Positions 34,448 through 48,000 of a stretch of DNA of 64,000 nucleotides are shown one piece after another. This DNA comes from Balanoglossus misakiensis (lineage: Eukaryota; Hemichordata), in NCBI GenBank assembly GCA_040954595.2, contig CM082590.2:11098001-11162000 (forward strand), written 5' to 3'. The translations under genes and the position numbers were made by a program. The first letter of the stretch is position 1. Each line of letters opens with the position of its first letter. A model generated the notes under the pieces. It worked only from the letters and a program-made list of their open reading frames with translations. It searched no databases and had not been told where the DNA came from.

Positions 34448-37400
34448 ATGTCAAGTAAGAAACAGAGAAATTCCATGGCTAAGTGGCACCGGAATGGTTC
34501 GGATGTTCAGCCGTTTTTCGACGATCCGGCCTCCGCAGTTCAGTTCATCCAGGATAAATCCAGCGATATTGAAAGTGAGGAAGAATGGTCCAGTAAGTAC
34601 CGGAATACAGTTGGACAAATAGTTTGAAGGAAAACCCACTGGTCATGGAAATAATGTGTGGAATTGCAGATGTTTGGTGCTCTTTTTGTATCAGTCTATC
34701 ATTTCAGAATTTATGTCTCCTATCCTTCTGCTTTGTCTTTCAATAAGTCATGTGGACAATAATTATAGTAATTAGTAAAAGTTGTTAAATAATTTAATTG
34801 ATGTAATTATTGTTATAACATCTGTGGATTTAAAATGTACTAATAAAGCAAAGACCTAACATGAGAACATCAAGTCTTTTAAATTTGAAATGCAGCATAT
34901 TTGATAAGTAACAACTGGTATGCTGAAGGTTAACTCATATCAAAGGATATAAAATATTGAAATGTTTGCTTTCAAAATGTTGATTCATTATAAGAATGCA
35001 ACCTGTTGCATTGATATTCTGCATTGACCCCTGAACCCAGATATCTGAAAATTAAATGCCATTTCTCATCAACTGATACATGTGATCAGAATAATATAAT
35101 TTTGAAAATTGCTGATTGGTACCCATAGACAAAGTCAGAAGGGCTTATAGATCTGTCTGTCTGTCCAATAGACATGTTTGGATCCATATCATTCAAACTT
35201 GGTATACGGAAATTGTATTACTTATTAATTTTTAAAAAACATCTTTTATTAAAATTAATTAATTTGCAAGATATAAATAACCGTAATGTCCAAAAATATG
35301 ACATCGTCATCTGAGTTCTCCTACCAGTATTTCTATGAAAACTGCATACCGTACAGTACAACGCAGCGCTTTTGTGCAGTAATTTCAAATAGTTCTGTAA
35401 TTTGTAGAAGCGTAAATAAACATTGGATATTTATTCTCTGTGGTACTTCAGAGCATTTTCCTAACAGCTGCCGATTAATCTGACTCTATTGAAGTTGACA
35501 GTCGTTGACTTTTGTTCCATATGTGGTATAGTTTTTTTACCAACCTTGGAATTTTGTTTGGAGTATAAGCTACAGTCAACTAGCTATTCATGTTTTGACG
35601 TGTACCTGACATGAAAATTAAACAGAAATTTTACATGTGCAAAAAGGCAAACCTTTCACATTCCACCAATGAACTCAGTCCACTATTTAGTGTGTAGACT
35701 AAGAGCCTCTCTTTCCAAGGACCATTTATTAAAGGCAGTATTATGCTTAAAATATGACCAGATGGTTTGCTTGCTCGGAACAAAGAATATGGAAAAATGA
35801 AACAATCACTTGAAAATAATTCTGTATGAAGCTATGCTCATAGACAGAAGGGATTGTCAGTACTGTGCTGTTTAAAGAATACATAGATGGTTTGTTTGGG
35901 CCTTGTTTTGGCAAAGAATGACAGTGCATACTACTGCTACTATAGGCTATAGAATTCTATAGATATCTATAGAATGTTTGTGTAAGGGGTCATCACAACA
36001 CAGAGTTTATGTTTTGAGTGTAAAGAAGCACCCACCATTATTATAACATTTTCTTATCATTCTTCAGGTCCAGTCTCGAAAAGTAAAAGCAAAAGCCGAT
36101 TGACCACACTCGAGAAGTCTTTGATAGCGATACTCTTGGTTCTAATCGTAGTCATCCTGGCATTAGCTTCAGCAGGAACATTTGGTTATTACTATGCCGT
36201 CAACACACAGGTACTGTAAACAGACGCACTAACAGATATTTTCACATTTGCAGGGTACCCTGGTTCCTTGAATCTTAGATAAACTGTATTGTGAAGATGT
36301 AATACTGTATTTCTCCTGGTTGCCGGACACACATGCAACCAGACTATAAACCTGCATGGACAGCGAGAGGGGCTGTGAGAGAGTCTACTGGTTTGGTCTG
36401 CTTTAGCTTGAGATCCATGAATCATAAATAACATGACATTCCATTTTGGGTTTTTCTTTCTTCCAGGTTTGCCTGGATGCCAGATGCGTGGAAGTGAGTG
36501 CTGATGTTTTGAAAATGATGGATGTGAAGACTGATCCTTGCACCGACTTCTATCAATACTCATGCGGAGGATTTCTGAAAGATGTGGTGCCTCCAGCTGG
36601 AAGATCCAAATGGAGTTACTTTGGAATTGTCTATGAGAAAAACCAGGAAATTTTGAAAAAGGTATACACACACTTCCTTTAGATTTTACTAGTGTTGGTC
36701 TTACTTTCATAAATGAGGTAGTCTGGTGTAGTCAACCCCTTTTGACAAATGGTGTTTTATTGTAATTAAACCAGTAGAGCAATTGTATATATTTCTCAAT
36801 CACACACCCAGTCAACTGAGGTTTTTAGGAGGTACGAAATGACCTATACCTCCTGAAAAGTATGGATCCAAACAGACATAGTAGTTTGATTGATATTGGA
36901 TATTGATGATCATGTACTTAATAATTGTATAAACGTTGTATGTTTCCCCTTCAAATTTACACGTTACAAGCACCAGATCACACCTGTAGTTGTATCCATG
37001 ATGCCTCAATGGTTTTCATGAGATAACAATGTTTTCTGTCACTGACTGTAGGAATTGGAAACGCCTGGGAATTTGTACAGAGGGACGAACAACTCAGCAA
37101 TCACCAAAGCCAAGAATTACTATGGTGCCTGTATGAACAAGACAGCTATCACACTTGTAGGTGCTACACCAATGTTGGAGGTATGTTCTTTGTTTTCTAC
37201 CGTTCCTGGTAATCCCATTACATACAAAATAATTAACATACACAAATGTAACCTGTAGTATCTTTCTCCCTCTATTCCAAACAGTTAATAGGAAATCTTG
37301 GATCTTGGACTCTGACCAGTGATAGGCTGTCTGGACAGTGGCAGGAGGCGGAGTTTAATTTGATTGACACGCTGACAAAGGCCCATAAACTCGGAGCATC

Positions 37401-37919
37401 TGCACTTTTCAATATGGCTGTTGGTACAGATGACAAGGACTCCAGCAACAACGTTTTACAGGTCAGCAAAATGTCTACTGTGCAAACATAGCAAATCAGC
37501 TCTGTTTGTACAGAAACTGTCTAAACTGAACCCTGTCTAATCTGGAAACCTGAACACTTTTTTCCGTCCCTTTGACATATAGAACCACATGTTAAAAGAA
37601 CCTCTATAAAAAGCTGTCGTTAGGACACCTCTGCAAATTAAATTGAACATTTTCTTCTGTCCATTTGATGTTCTGTTTAGACAAGTTGTATCGGTATTTA
37701 TACCATGCATGCATATTCAATTTGGCATTAAACTGAGTGTCATGTGTTTATTGATTTGATATGTCTTATTTGTTTCAGATTGACCAGTCTGGTTTGGGTC
37801 TAGACTCCCAAGATTATTACTTCAGTAATGATACAGTGAGTTAATTTGTCTTGTGTGTTTGCGAGATATGGCTCCTTTGAAACTTAGCTCTCCCCCCTCT
37901 CTCTCTCTCTCTCTTTTTC

Positions 37920-37957
<38 letters not shown>

Positions 37958-40900
37958 CCTCCTCCCTCTCCCCCTCTCTCTCCTCTTTTTCTTTCTCATT
38001 CTTAAACATGCATTTAATCAATTTAATATTGACATTTCAGGCTGTTCAACGTGAAGCTTACAAAACCCTGTTTATGGAACTTGCCGTTCTGCTCGGAGCT
38101 GACCAGACTCAAGTCCAGGAAAAAGTTGAAGACGTTTTCTCTTTTGAAACAAAGTTGGCATCTGTAAGTTCCACTTATAAAAAAAAAATTGACTTGTTCT
38201 TCAGATACTAGGGAAGCTATTAACATGGAGCAGCACTTTACACACATCACAATTATCTTTGTCCTACCATACCTACGGTACTTCTGTTCAGGAGAAGCTT
38301 ATATCTCATCGCATGCATGCGAGATTCACAATGGGTGTATTGTTGTACTTTGTGTGATGTTGATGTGTGTTTATTTCAGATTTTTACACCTGCAGAGGAG
38401 ATGAAGGATCCGGAAATGAACTACCACAAAATAACAATCAAGGAGCTCAGCCAGCTCATGCCTGTGGTAAGTGTTCCCAAATATCAAGTAACTTTTATCT
38501 GTAGGGAAAATATTGGTACGGGCAAATGCTGGTGGTTTTGTTGGATGAATTCTTTGATATCAATCATGTGAAATGACATTGCCACATCCAGTAAAAGTTT
38601 GTCCGAGTATGTTTATGCTTTAGAATCACCAGACATGAAACATGTATCGAACATGGTGCCTCATCATCAGCCTCATGGCATTTTGTCTGCGCAGTCTCTC
38701 TCTGCACCACATTGCCCGTCAGCTGTAACTGCATCTGACGTCATTTGATATCAAAGAATATAATGTTTTTGAAGCATCAATACCACCTGGTCACTGGATT
38801 GGAAATGTTACACTGTATGTGATCATTTATTTTTTCTTTATTGTGCAGATTGATTTGAAGTCGTATTTGGATGAAATGTTTGGTCCTGGAAAAGTCAAAA
38901 ATGGTGATGAGATCATTGTCTATTCACCGCATTATTTTGAGAGCATGTCACAACTTGTGGAGAACACAACCAAGAGGTGAGACGGAAAGTTTCAGAGGAG
39001 ATGAGTTTTCATATTTTGATGGTGTTCCATGATGAGACAAAGTTGCTCACTTTTGACAGTACATGGCTGATGTTTAGAGGAGTGATATTCATTATTGCGG
39101 TAGAGTCTTTGCACTTAATGCAAGTACCAAAGTAGTGCTTTAAATAGTTATTTTGGAAGTGTCCCTTGCTCTCTACAGTGTTTGTAAACGTTTGATGTAA
39201 TGGTGACTTATAAGTAGATTGGTCTAAGCAAATCAGAAAGAGTTCCTTGTCACAACTAAAGACATTCCTCATTTCTTTCCAGCACCCTGACTGACTACAT
39301 CATGTTTCAAAGCATCTCCCGATTCATGTCCTATCTTTCGGATCCATTTATTGATATCTTAATGGAGTACGTCGCGGCCACGCAGGGGGTCAGTGATCTT
39401 CCTCCCAGATGGAAAACATGTGTCAGTCATGCCGATTCAACCATAGGCTTTGCTACTGGGGCTTTATTTGTACAAGAAGAATTCCCTTCAGATTATAAAG
39501 CTGCTGTAAGTCTCTAAATGATAAATTTCTGTAGTTCATTTTATTTTTGTAAGTCCACTTTTACCATATATTCAGTCTGTCAGTAATATGGTACATGAGT
39601 AATTTGAGAATTGGAGAAAAATTCCTATCCCTGTTTTTAAACTCTCTGGTGTATTTTTATCTCTTCATCTGTGTCCAGTATATTTTCATGCTGGCTGTCA
39701 CTTGGTAAATATTATCATACATTTTCCATTGTTGTAAAATCAAGTCGTATTGTATTGTATTGTATTGAGCTGTATTTTCCTACATGTTACAGTGTTGTAT
39801 GACACATAAGTGCTTGTTTAATACATACCAGTATTCTCACTGATATCTTGTATTGTGTTACGTCGCATTTGTATTGTACTGGAGTATATGCTTATTGTAT
39901 TATATTGTATTCTATTGTTTTACATGAATATTGTATTGCATTGTATTATACATCTATCAGTATCAGTGTGTTACATGTTGTGCTGTGCTATGTTGTGATG
40001 TGATATATTGTGTTGTGTTGTGTTGTGTTGTGTTGTGTTGTGTTGTGTTGTGTTTTGTTAGTGTGTTGGATGAGCCATAAACTCCACAAATGGCTGACCA
40101 CGCATACGCAGAATTTATATGTTACTCTTCGTATTCATGTGTATTTTATTGTATTTTACTCTTCGTATTCATGTGTATTGTATTGTATTGTATTTTAGTA
40201 TAGTTTAGTGTGCTATGGTGTATATGTGATATATAACTTTTCCCAACATTTTATCATCTGTAGGTTGAAGACATGGTGAATTCCTTGAAAGTCGCTTTTC
40301 AAGAGAATCTGCCCACAGTGACATGGATGGATGAAATTACTCAACAGAGGGCGCTTGATAAGTTGAATAAAATCACTGACAAGATTGGTTATCCAAGTTG
40401 GCTGGAAAAACCAGACAAACTTGAAGAATACTATGAAAAGGTAGATGTCATTGTTTGATTGTCTCTGTTAACTTATCTTTCTCACAATTGGTCCAGATAT
40501 TAACCTTATCTTTCTCACAATGGTCCATGCCAGCTTTTAACCCTTTCATCCCCAGTTCCCTCTTTAGAGGTCCAAACTTACTATAGAAAACATTAGGTTA
40601 GGACTGAACCATAGCGGTGAAAGGGTTACCTCCTATTGCAATGAAGTGTTGATGTATTCCTTTTTCTTTCACTGCAGCTTGATGTGACACCAGATTTGTT
40701 TTTCAAGAATGGACTACAGGCGAGTTATTTCTACATCCAGAAAAATCTTGACAAGCTCGGCAAGCCAGTTGACAGATCCATGTAAGTATCAAACTCGTAC
40801 TGTTACAAGGGAGTGTCTCCAAGGCTGATATAGTTGCATATAGTTACTGTAAAACACTTTATTTTCGTGAGCAATAAATTTTCGCCAAATGAGAGTTGAA

Positions 40901-42356
40901 GGAAAAAATGCTGAGCCTAAAAATTATAGCTGTTTCCATTCAAATTAACTTGAATTCCATCTTCTTTTTTTCCATGGAATTGCTGTCATCATCAGGTGGG
41001 ATATGGTGCCGGCAGAGGTGAACGCCTACTATGATCCGGCACGGAATGAGATAGCTTTCCCAGCCGGAATACTCCAGAAACCTTTCTACTCTCCGTCCTT
41101 TTCCATGTAAGTAGAAACCATCTTCTATCGGTCGTTTCACATGTCATGGTTCAGTTTTGTATGCAAGTACTGGACAAGCGTCACTCGGTGGCAAACTGTT
41201 GGTGTTGGTGGTTGGTGGTTGGGAGTGAAATTTAAAGTTTTTGAAATCATCATAAACAAATACACTTGCATCTCTCCCCTCCCCCTTCCCCTCCCTCCCT
41301 CCCTCCCCCTTCATCCTCTCCACCCCCTGAAGGTCCATCAACTTTGGACGGATCGGAATGGTGATAGGCCATGAACTGACGCACGGTTTTGACAGTAGCG
41401 GACGACACTTTGACGAGTATGGCAATCTGGTTAACTGGTGGCAGAATTCCTCTGCCGTTGAATTTGACCAGCATTCACAGTGTATTATCGAGCAGTATGA
41501 CCAGTACCCGATTGGGTCTATCCATGTGAGTACGCCCTCAGTGATGAGACAATCTAATCTTTCGGTTTTATCAGCTTTTTTCACCAATTCGGAACAGTAA
41601 TGGTGCATTTGTGTGGGAGATAAATCGAGTTTGAGTCAGGTGATTATAGAAGAGCTAGTTTATTCAAAGATTCTGTAACATTTTCATTACACTGATATGG
41701 ACGTTGAAGTCTGAAATAAAGTTTATAATAATGTGTTAATCAGGTTGTACAATATGAAAATATAGAAATTTTGTGTAAACTTGCATCTTTCACTGGTATG
41801 GAAATCTCACAACCCCTGCCAACCAATCAAATTACACAGCTGCAATCACATGCAAATCACATGACAACTCTCTGACACTTGCAGCTGAACGGCGAATCCA
41901 CGCTCAATGAAAACATCGCAGACAACGGCGGCATCAAAGTGGCTTACATGGCGTACAAGCACTGGGTCGAGAACAATCCGGTTGAGAAACCACTTCCGGC
42001 ATTAGACCTGACTCCGGATCAGCTCTTCTTTGTTGGGCATGCCCAGTTGTGGTGTACGTACTATACCCCTGAGTATGCCATGCAGGCAGTCTATACTGAT
42101 GTACACAGCAATTCTAAATATAGGTGAGATCAGTAGCACTTGTCATTACAGACATCTCTCTAACCTTACCGTAGAAAACAATGGATTTGGATTGAACCAT
42201 GGTGGTGAAAGGGTTAAAAGTACATCTGATTTCAGCCGCAATTTATCTCTTCCCAGGGTCATTGGTGTGGATTCCAACTTCCCAGCGTTCTCTGCAGCGT
42301 TCAACTGCCCCGTGGGAAGTCCAATGAACCCAGAGAAAAAATGCAGTGTCTGGTAA
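34448..42356 (+). CDS. M13 zinc metallopeptidase, neprilysin/endothelin-converting-enzyme type
   Basis: Sixteen coding exons: 34448-34592, 36068-36210, 36467-36661, 37052-37180, 37285-37461, 37779-37835, 38041-38163, 38380-38466, 38849-38976, 39283-39505, 40264-40440, 40678-40781, 40996-41106, 41333-41525, 41885-42123 and 42257-42356. Phases agree, giving 776 residues (ECE1 about 770, neprilysin about 750). It is a type II membrane protein: cytosolic tail 1-66, one transmembrane helix about 67-90, then the ectodomain opening with CLDARC and [13 protein letters not shown]. The substrate-backbone motif NAYY is at 572-575, zinc motif HELTH at 613-617, third ligand E673 in ENIADNGG, and the C-terminal CxxW signature CSVW at the end. 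M13 enzymes cleave small peptides (tachykinins, natriuretic peptides, endothelin precursors) outside the cell. SPMNPEKKC near the end is neprilysin-like; the long tail is ECE-like, so I leave the subfamily open. Intron 13 ends in a long C/T-rich tract (41275-41331). Confidence 0.94.
37893..37993 (+). repeat. (CT)n / (GTCT)n microsatellite
   Basis: Compound run of CT, then GTCT, then CT and CCCT units, in the intron just before the exon starting at 38041. Confidence 0.95.
39747..40052 (+). repeat. Pentanucleotide-rich tract, (TATTG)n grading into (TGTTG)n
   Basis: Scattered TATTG units from 39747 become a clean (TGTTG) run at 40008-40052; further (GTATT) units follow to about 40195. It lies in an intron of the M13 peptidase gene. 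Confidence 0.9.
40538..40628 (+). mobile_element. MITE-like 90-bp interspersed repeat, copy 4 (best preserved)
   Basis: Begins TTAACCCTTTCATCCCCAGT, contains TCTTTAGAGGTCCAA and TAGGACTGAACCATAG, ends CGGTGAAAGGGTTA. The ends are inverted copies of one another. Intron of the M13 peptidase gene. Confidence 0.88.
42161..42217 (+). mobile_element. MITE-like interspersed repeat, copy 5 (left part missing)
   Basis: TAACCTTACCGTAGAAAACA then GGATTTGGATTGAACCATGG and GGTGAAAGGGTTAA. It occupies most of the 133-bp last intron of the M13 peptidase gene. Confidence 0.8.
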
Positions 42357-45045
42357 AAACCATAACACCAAGGAAAGCGTAACTATGGTAACACAATCCA
42401 GAGATGAAAATGATTGTGTTGTATTGTAAATGAAACAACAGAGTGCCGTACAACCAGTTCATTAATGAACACAATTTCATGTTGTGGATCCCCACCTTGG
42501 CAAACCAAACTAATCAGGAAAGGGGTTTTAACTGAAATAAATTTATTGCCTTGGTGACTATGAAGAATGAAGAATTGACATAATCATGGATGTGATATGA
42601 GTGATCATCTTCTGCTTGCAGATGTCGTAAGTTCGTTTACAGTCTTAGCAGGCGAAGATGTTGTGTGGTTTTGCTGAACCCACTGGTTGAATCTCAAGTC
42701 ACGGATGTTTTAGTTCAGGATTTCTTTTTGGAGGTTATTAGACGGTGATGGGGTATTATTATTAGCAATATTTACAGATTGATCTCAGGATAGAACCACA
42801 GGGTGTTTGAATAGTAGTGGTGCGAGATACATTTGTTTTGAACACAGGGTGCATTTTAGCTACAAGCAAATTCAAACAGGTTTTGAAAATCGTGTTAAGG
42901 GTGTAAAATATAAAATTCCATGTCTTCCATTGTCTTTCAAGTCTCGTTTGTAGATGGCTGTTTCTAGAAGAACAGACTCTATGCTAGTTGTGTTTTTATG
43001 ATCTTGTTAAAATTAAAACTGGAATATTTGCTTGGGTCAGAAACTACTTTTTCACTAAACATTGAGGACGCACATTCAATGAAGGGTTAACTTCGCGATG
43101 TGGCGTGCATATCAGGCTATGAGATTTCAGCAGGTTTTTTTTTTACGGGTTATGGAATATTGTAAGTAATATGTACAGAATTTAATTACATTTTGATTGC
43201 AGGATGAAAACACAGGGTAGAAATTAGAGTCACTTTTGAAATGTCAAAACGATGCATATCTAACTCAAGTGAAAACAAAATTAATTTGGGTCTGATCATG
43301 ACACTGGTTTAATTTTTATTAGCTGGGGGAGTGAGTAAATCAAAGAGAAATTCAACATTTCATGGAATAAAAGTTGTTTGTACTTGAATGATTTCTAAAT
43401 ATCCAATAGCTGTGAACATTGCAATGTGATACGATGTCACACCACACAACACTTCACAACACTATCACTATACCACACTGTACTGCAATGACACCATACT
43501 TCACCACACTACACTGTGCCCAGAAAAAACAACAACACAAATAGACATCAATGGTTATAGTTACTGCCTTTTAATAATTTGACCAAATATGAACTTTAAA
43601 ACTCAAAATGTAGACAATAAAACAATCTTGAAAAGAATCATTTATATTACTTAAAGAATTCACTTTGTTTTATCGACAACAAAAGGCTGGAGGAACAAGT
43701 TTGATATCACTAGCGGGCGCTGTCTAGTACAATTCTTAGTTCAGTTGCGAATTCTGAATCGTCAAATATGTTGAACTTTTGGCAGTAATCAATATGAAAA
43801 GACATACAAATAGCAAAAGCACCCTTTGAATTTATAAAAAAGGGGAAAAGCACAACATGAAATATTTATGTAAGTTTTATTTGTATATATCTATGAATTC
43901 ACTTTTCTAATGAAATGTTGCAAGGTGTCTTGGGAACTCCTAAGTTCATGGAGGCCTGGGTGTGATGTGATTGGTCAGGTGGTATACAGGCAGTGCAATG
44001 TGATTGGCTCAGGGTGAGCTTATTTGCATATCAACACAATGTACATCTGCCGTCAGTCCAACCCTGTGGTGATACACAATATTTGGCTATTTTCTTCTGA
44101 GCGAGGTTCAACAGTCTTTTATTTTGAAATCCTTAATATTGCGACCTCCAGTTTAAAAGTGTAGTTAATTTTGCAACTGCCAGCTCTCATGCACTTAAAG
44201 CGTGTAGCTCGTCTCACGCGCATGCGCGTAACTTCCCAGCAAATTTTCATTTCAAGGCATTCAAATAGTGGACTGCCTTCACTTCCTTCCATATTTCATG
44301 CGCACCGTATAAGTAGATTCTGGTTTTGTCCCTCCTTTTCACCCAAGCAGGTGTCTTTTCCCGATCTCCGACACAGATTATGGTCGCCGCCATCTTGTGT
44401 GAGCACTGCCTTATGGGATTGACTGTTCACTAAACGTCTGTAACCAGCGGCTACAGTTGGAACATGCGTGTGAGACGAGGTACGCGCTTTAACAGAAAGA
44501 AATGTGAGTTGACGCAAACTTTCAACATTCAGTCTTCTCTACAGCAGACTGTTTGGTACAATGATATCATTCCTGTTGGAATTTGTTATCAAAACAATAT
44601 TAAGTCCTCTCATGGAATAAAACACAATGAAGCTAAAAGACATTTGATGACAACTTGAATACATATAAGTATCCTTATATTTTTCAAATTCTGGTCAGCA
44701 AAGCACTACTTCTCTGTTCAAAATTTGCCAGATACAGACTCACAAATTTCAGAATATTTTTCATCTCAATGTTGCCACAAGATCACCCCTTTCAATGAGT
44801 GGAATAACCGATCACTGGCAAGTTCATGAGCATGTGTGTGCTGAGCAGGGTTCTGCCCACTCCAGACGGCGGGGGGGGATGGTCCATTCAAGTGAAAGCG
44901 CTATTTTGTACTCAATCCAGTCTGTTGTTTCATTTTGATGAATGGGGACATGAATCTTAATAAGTTGCCGGCAACCAAACTGGACAGAACCCTGCTGAGT
45001 ATCTGTGAATATTCGACACGCAATTCTGATTAATCATTTGATGCT
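42357..45045. other. Intergenic region between convergent M13 peptidase and HDGFL2 genes
   Basis: Contains both 3' UTRs; AATAAA-type signals occur near 42535 and 43368 on the plus strand. No exon-like ORF is supported. A stretch of CACA/ACACT-rich low-complexity sequence lies near 43430-43515. Confidence 0.5.
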
Positions 45046-48000
45046 TCATGACGCCATGTTAATCTCCCCTTGCTCCTCCTCTTCCCCAGAATCTAAATCC
45101 ATATCGTCATTGCTGAATGATCGGTCGACGCTGAATGGATAGACAGGTGGTGGTGGCATGAGTCGTTGGATGTTCGGAGGTGGTATTGGTGGTGGTGGCA
45201 GAGACATTGGAGCTGGCATGGAGGGTGGCTGGTTCACGGCTGGTGGGGCTCCCATGGTTGGTGGCTTTTGATAGCTGAAAGAATGACAGTTTATAGTTAC
45301 TACACATTCATCCCAGGTTTGACTGTAGTTGTTCATAGGAAAGTTGTTTTCGCATTCAAGTAATTAGACGACAGCCTTTCAACTCATATATGTGAGTGAT
45401 TTCAAATCCCGCCTCTCAAAATTGTGACAAGAGAACAATGAAATCTAATAATGGCTGATGTGAAAGAGAAAGTCGGTAGCATTAATAATATCAAAAGTTA
45501 GTAACTTTGTCTCTTCAATGTTCACAACTTTTTAACTTACCCAGTGTTTTCTGGCACAGTGGCTTTCTCAAGCTTGTCTTCATGAGAGATTTCCATGGGT
45601 GTCTCTATTCCTGTGACCCCGGAAAGCTCATGTCCAGCGTCTCCGGAATGTTCACTGCTGCCGTGTTTGGCGTCCCCTGCTGCACTGTTATCGCGTACCG
45701 CGTCTTCTGTGATGCCACTCGTATCTTCTTCCTGCTTGGTCCGCGTCACTTCCTGTTTGTCTGACTTCGCTTCGTCTTGATTTCCGTTTTCAGATTCGTC
45801 TTGTCGCTGATCGTCTTTTGGTAACGATGTCTTCTCTTCCTGCGTTGATTCATCCAACTTCTCCTGCTGCTGCGAGTTTTCGTCTGTCGTCTTTTCCTCT
45901 GTCGTTGTCTCCGTTTGTTTCTCTGTCGTGGCTGCGTCTGCTGTGTTCTTTTCTGTTTGAGCTGCGCCGTGTTGGTTGTTTGTTTCTTCACCTACTTTGT
46001 CACCATTTTCGGTCGATTCATGAACTTGTGCATCACCTACAAACCCCAAAATAGTACAATCATGTTGTTTTTAATTCATCGGTTATCAGCAAGTGTCAAT
46101 TCACCCTTCATACAAGCATATCAACAATGTGCCTCATTTTTCAGGAACCCGTTTTATTCTGCAAAATGCAGATTTCCACTTACCTGTTTGTTTGGGCTGT
46201 CTGTGTTTCTGTTTACTTTGAAGTCGTTCAAAAACCACTCTGCTCGTAGCACTGTCATTTGCCTCGCCTTCTTTTAGAAATACAAGTTTAAATCTGTTGT
46301 ATAAATATTCTGCCTTCTCTCGTACCTTTCTGTTTCCTTTATATTTCCTGATCTGTAGGTGAGATGAAAAATTAATGCAAGGGGTGTTACTAGTATGTGT
46401 CCACTATCATCATCATCATCATCATCACCACTATCATCATCATCATCATCATCACCACTATCATCATCATCATCATCACATCAACATACCTTTTTCAAAG
46501 TTTGAAGGAATTCTGTATTTTTCCGAAGTACTGTACCACTAAGCTCTAGACTGTCTATGTCTACTAACGCTCGTATACATCTGTCGTAATCCTGCGATGA
46601 GAAAAAAACATCCCTTTTTAAATGACATCAGTTTACACACAATATTCACAATGAAATGTCAGAAGTTTAAGCAAGAGCTCAAGAAAGCAAAACTTTAACT
46701 TCGTTGACTGATAAGATATCTCATCACTTACTGGATTCTCCAAGGCTAATGACTGCTTGATATCCATGTGAAATTCTTCTAAAATTTGCTCCAATTGATT
46801 TACTGTTAAGAAAACAGACACTATGTGAGACATTGAGAATTCAGAGAGCAAGTTTCCCTACAGTTAATACACTTCCTTCCCACATAGTGAATCACATGAT
46901 CACATTCCACTGTGATGTACTTACATTTTTTCTTTTCTAGTCTCTTCAATTCTTTCTCGTCTAGTTTGTCAAATCTGGAAGAAAGAACACAGTTTATCAT
47001 CATTCCAATATTGATTTGGGTGACGCGATGTTTTGTTTTCTTTGCTTCCCTTCCACCCCCATTTCCCACTGTAAAGGTCCAAATGTACCATTAACACCAA
47101 TAGATTTGGACCAAACCATGGTGGTGAAAGGGTTAAATTATACAGCATTGACCATAACAACTCACACTAATCAAATAGTTTTAAAATCTTACTTTTTCTT
47201 TTCTGGTTTTTCTTTTTTCTTCTCTTCTGTATGTTTCTTTTGTTTCTCTGTAAGCTCTGTCATCTTTCTGGTTCTTTCTTCTTTTCCTTTTTTCTATTGA
47301 GAGGAAAACAATCAATTGCTTATTAATATACATTCTTATTAAAATTCACATCTCTTGCAAGTCAAACCCATGGTCACTTTAGATAAGTTTCTACTACATA
47401 GAAAGGACCACTAGCACAGATTTGACCATACCTTAGTTTCTGTTTCCTCCTCCTCATCATCTTCATCCTCCTCCTCCTCCTCTTTTTCCTCCCTCTCTTT
47501 TTCCAGTCTCTCCTGCCGTTCCCTTTCCCGCCTCTCTTTCTCCAATCGCTTCTTCTCTTCCAGTTCCTTCCGTTTCTTCTCCCGAGCTTCCTGTCTCTTC
47601 TTCTCCAGTTTCTCTTCCTTCTTCCTCGTCTTTTCCTCCTCTTTCCGTTTCGCCTTTTCCAATTTTTCCTCCTCTTTTCTCTTGGCTTTTTCTGCTTTAT
47701 CTTCCGGAGCCTTGTCTTTCACTTCTTCCTTGTGTCTCTTACTTCCCTTTTCTTTCCTTCTTTTCTCCTTTTCTTCTTTCTTTCTCTCCTTTTCCATTCT
47801 TTCATTTTCTTCTTCTATCTCTTCTTGTTGACGCTGTTTTTTCAACGCTGCTTCCTCCTCTTTCCTTTTTTGTTCTTCTCTTTGTCGTCTCATTTCTTCG
47901 TCTCGTTTCTTCCAGCTGCTGACTCTGTCATCATCGCTTGAATCACTAACAAATCGAAAAAAAACCCCACAAAACAAGGGTTATTACACATAAAGTCTCT

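Noticed and set aside
36192-36710. 172-codon minus-strand frame opposite an M13 peptidase exon
   Set aside because: Antisense shadow of a well-supported exon plus intron sequence; no recognisable domain.
47732-47941. Phe/Leu-rich plus-strand frames over 47.7-48.7 and 49.5-49.9 kb resembling membrane proteins
   Set aside because: Antisense shadows of the Glu/Lys-rich HDGFL2 exons.
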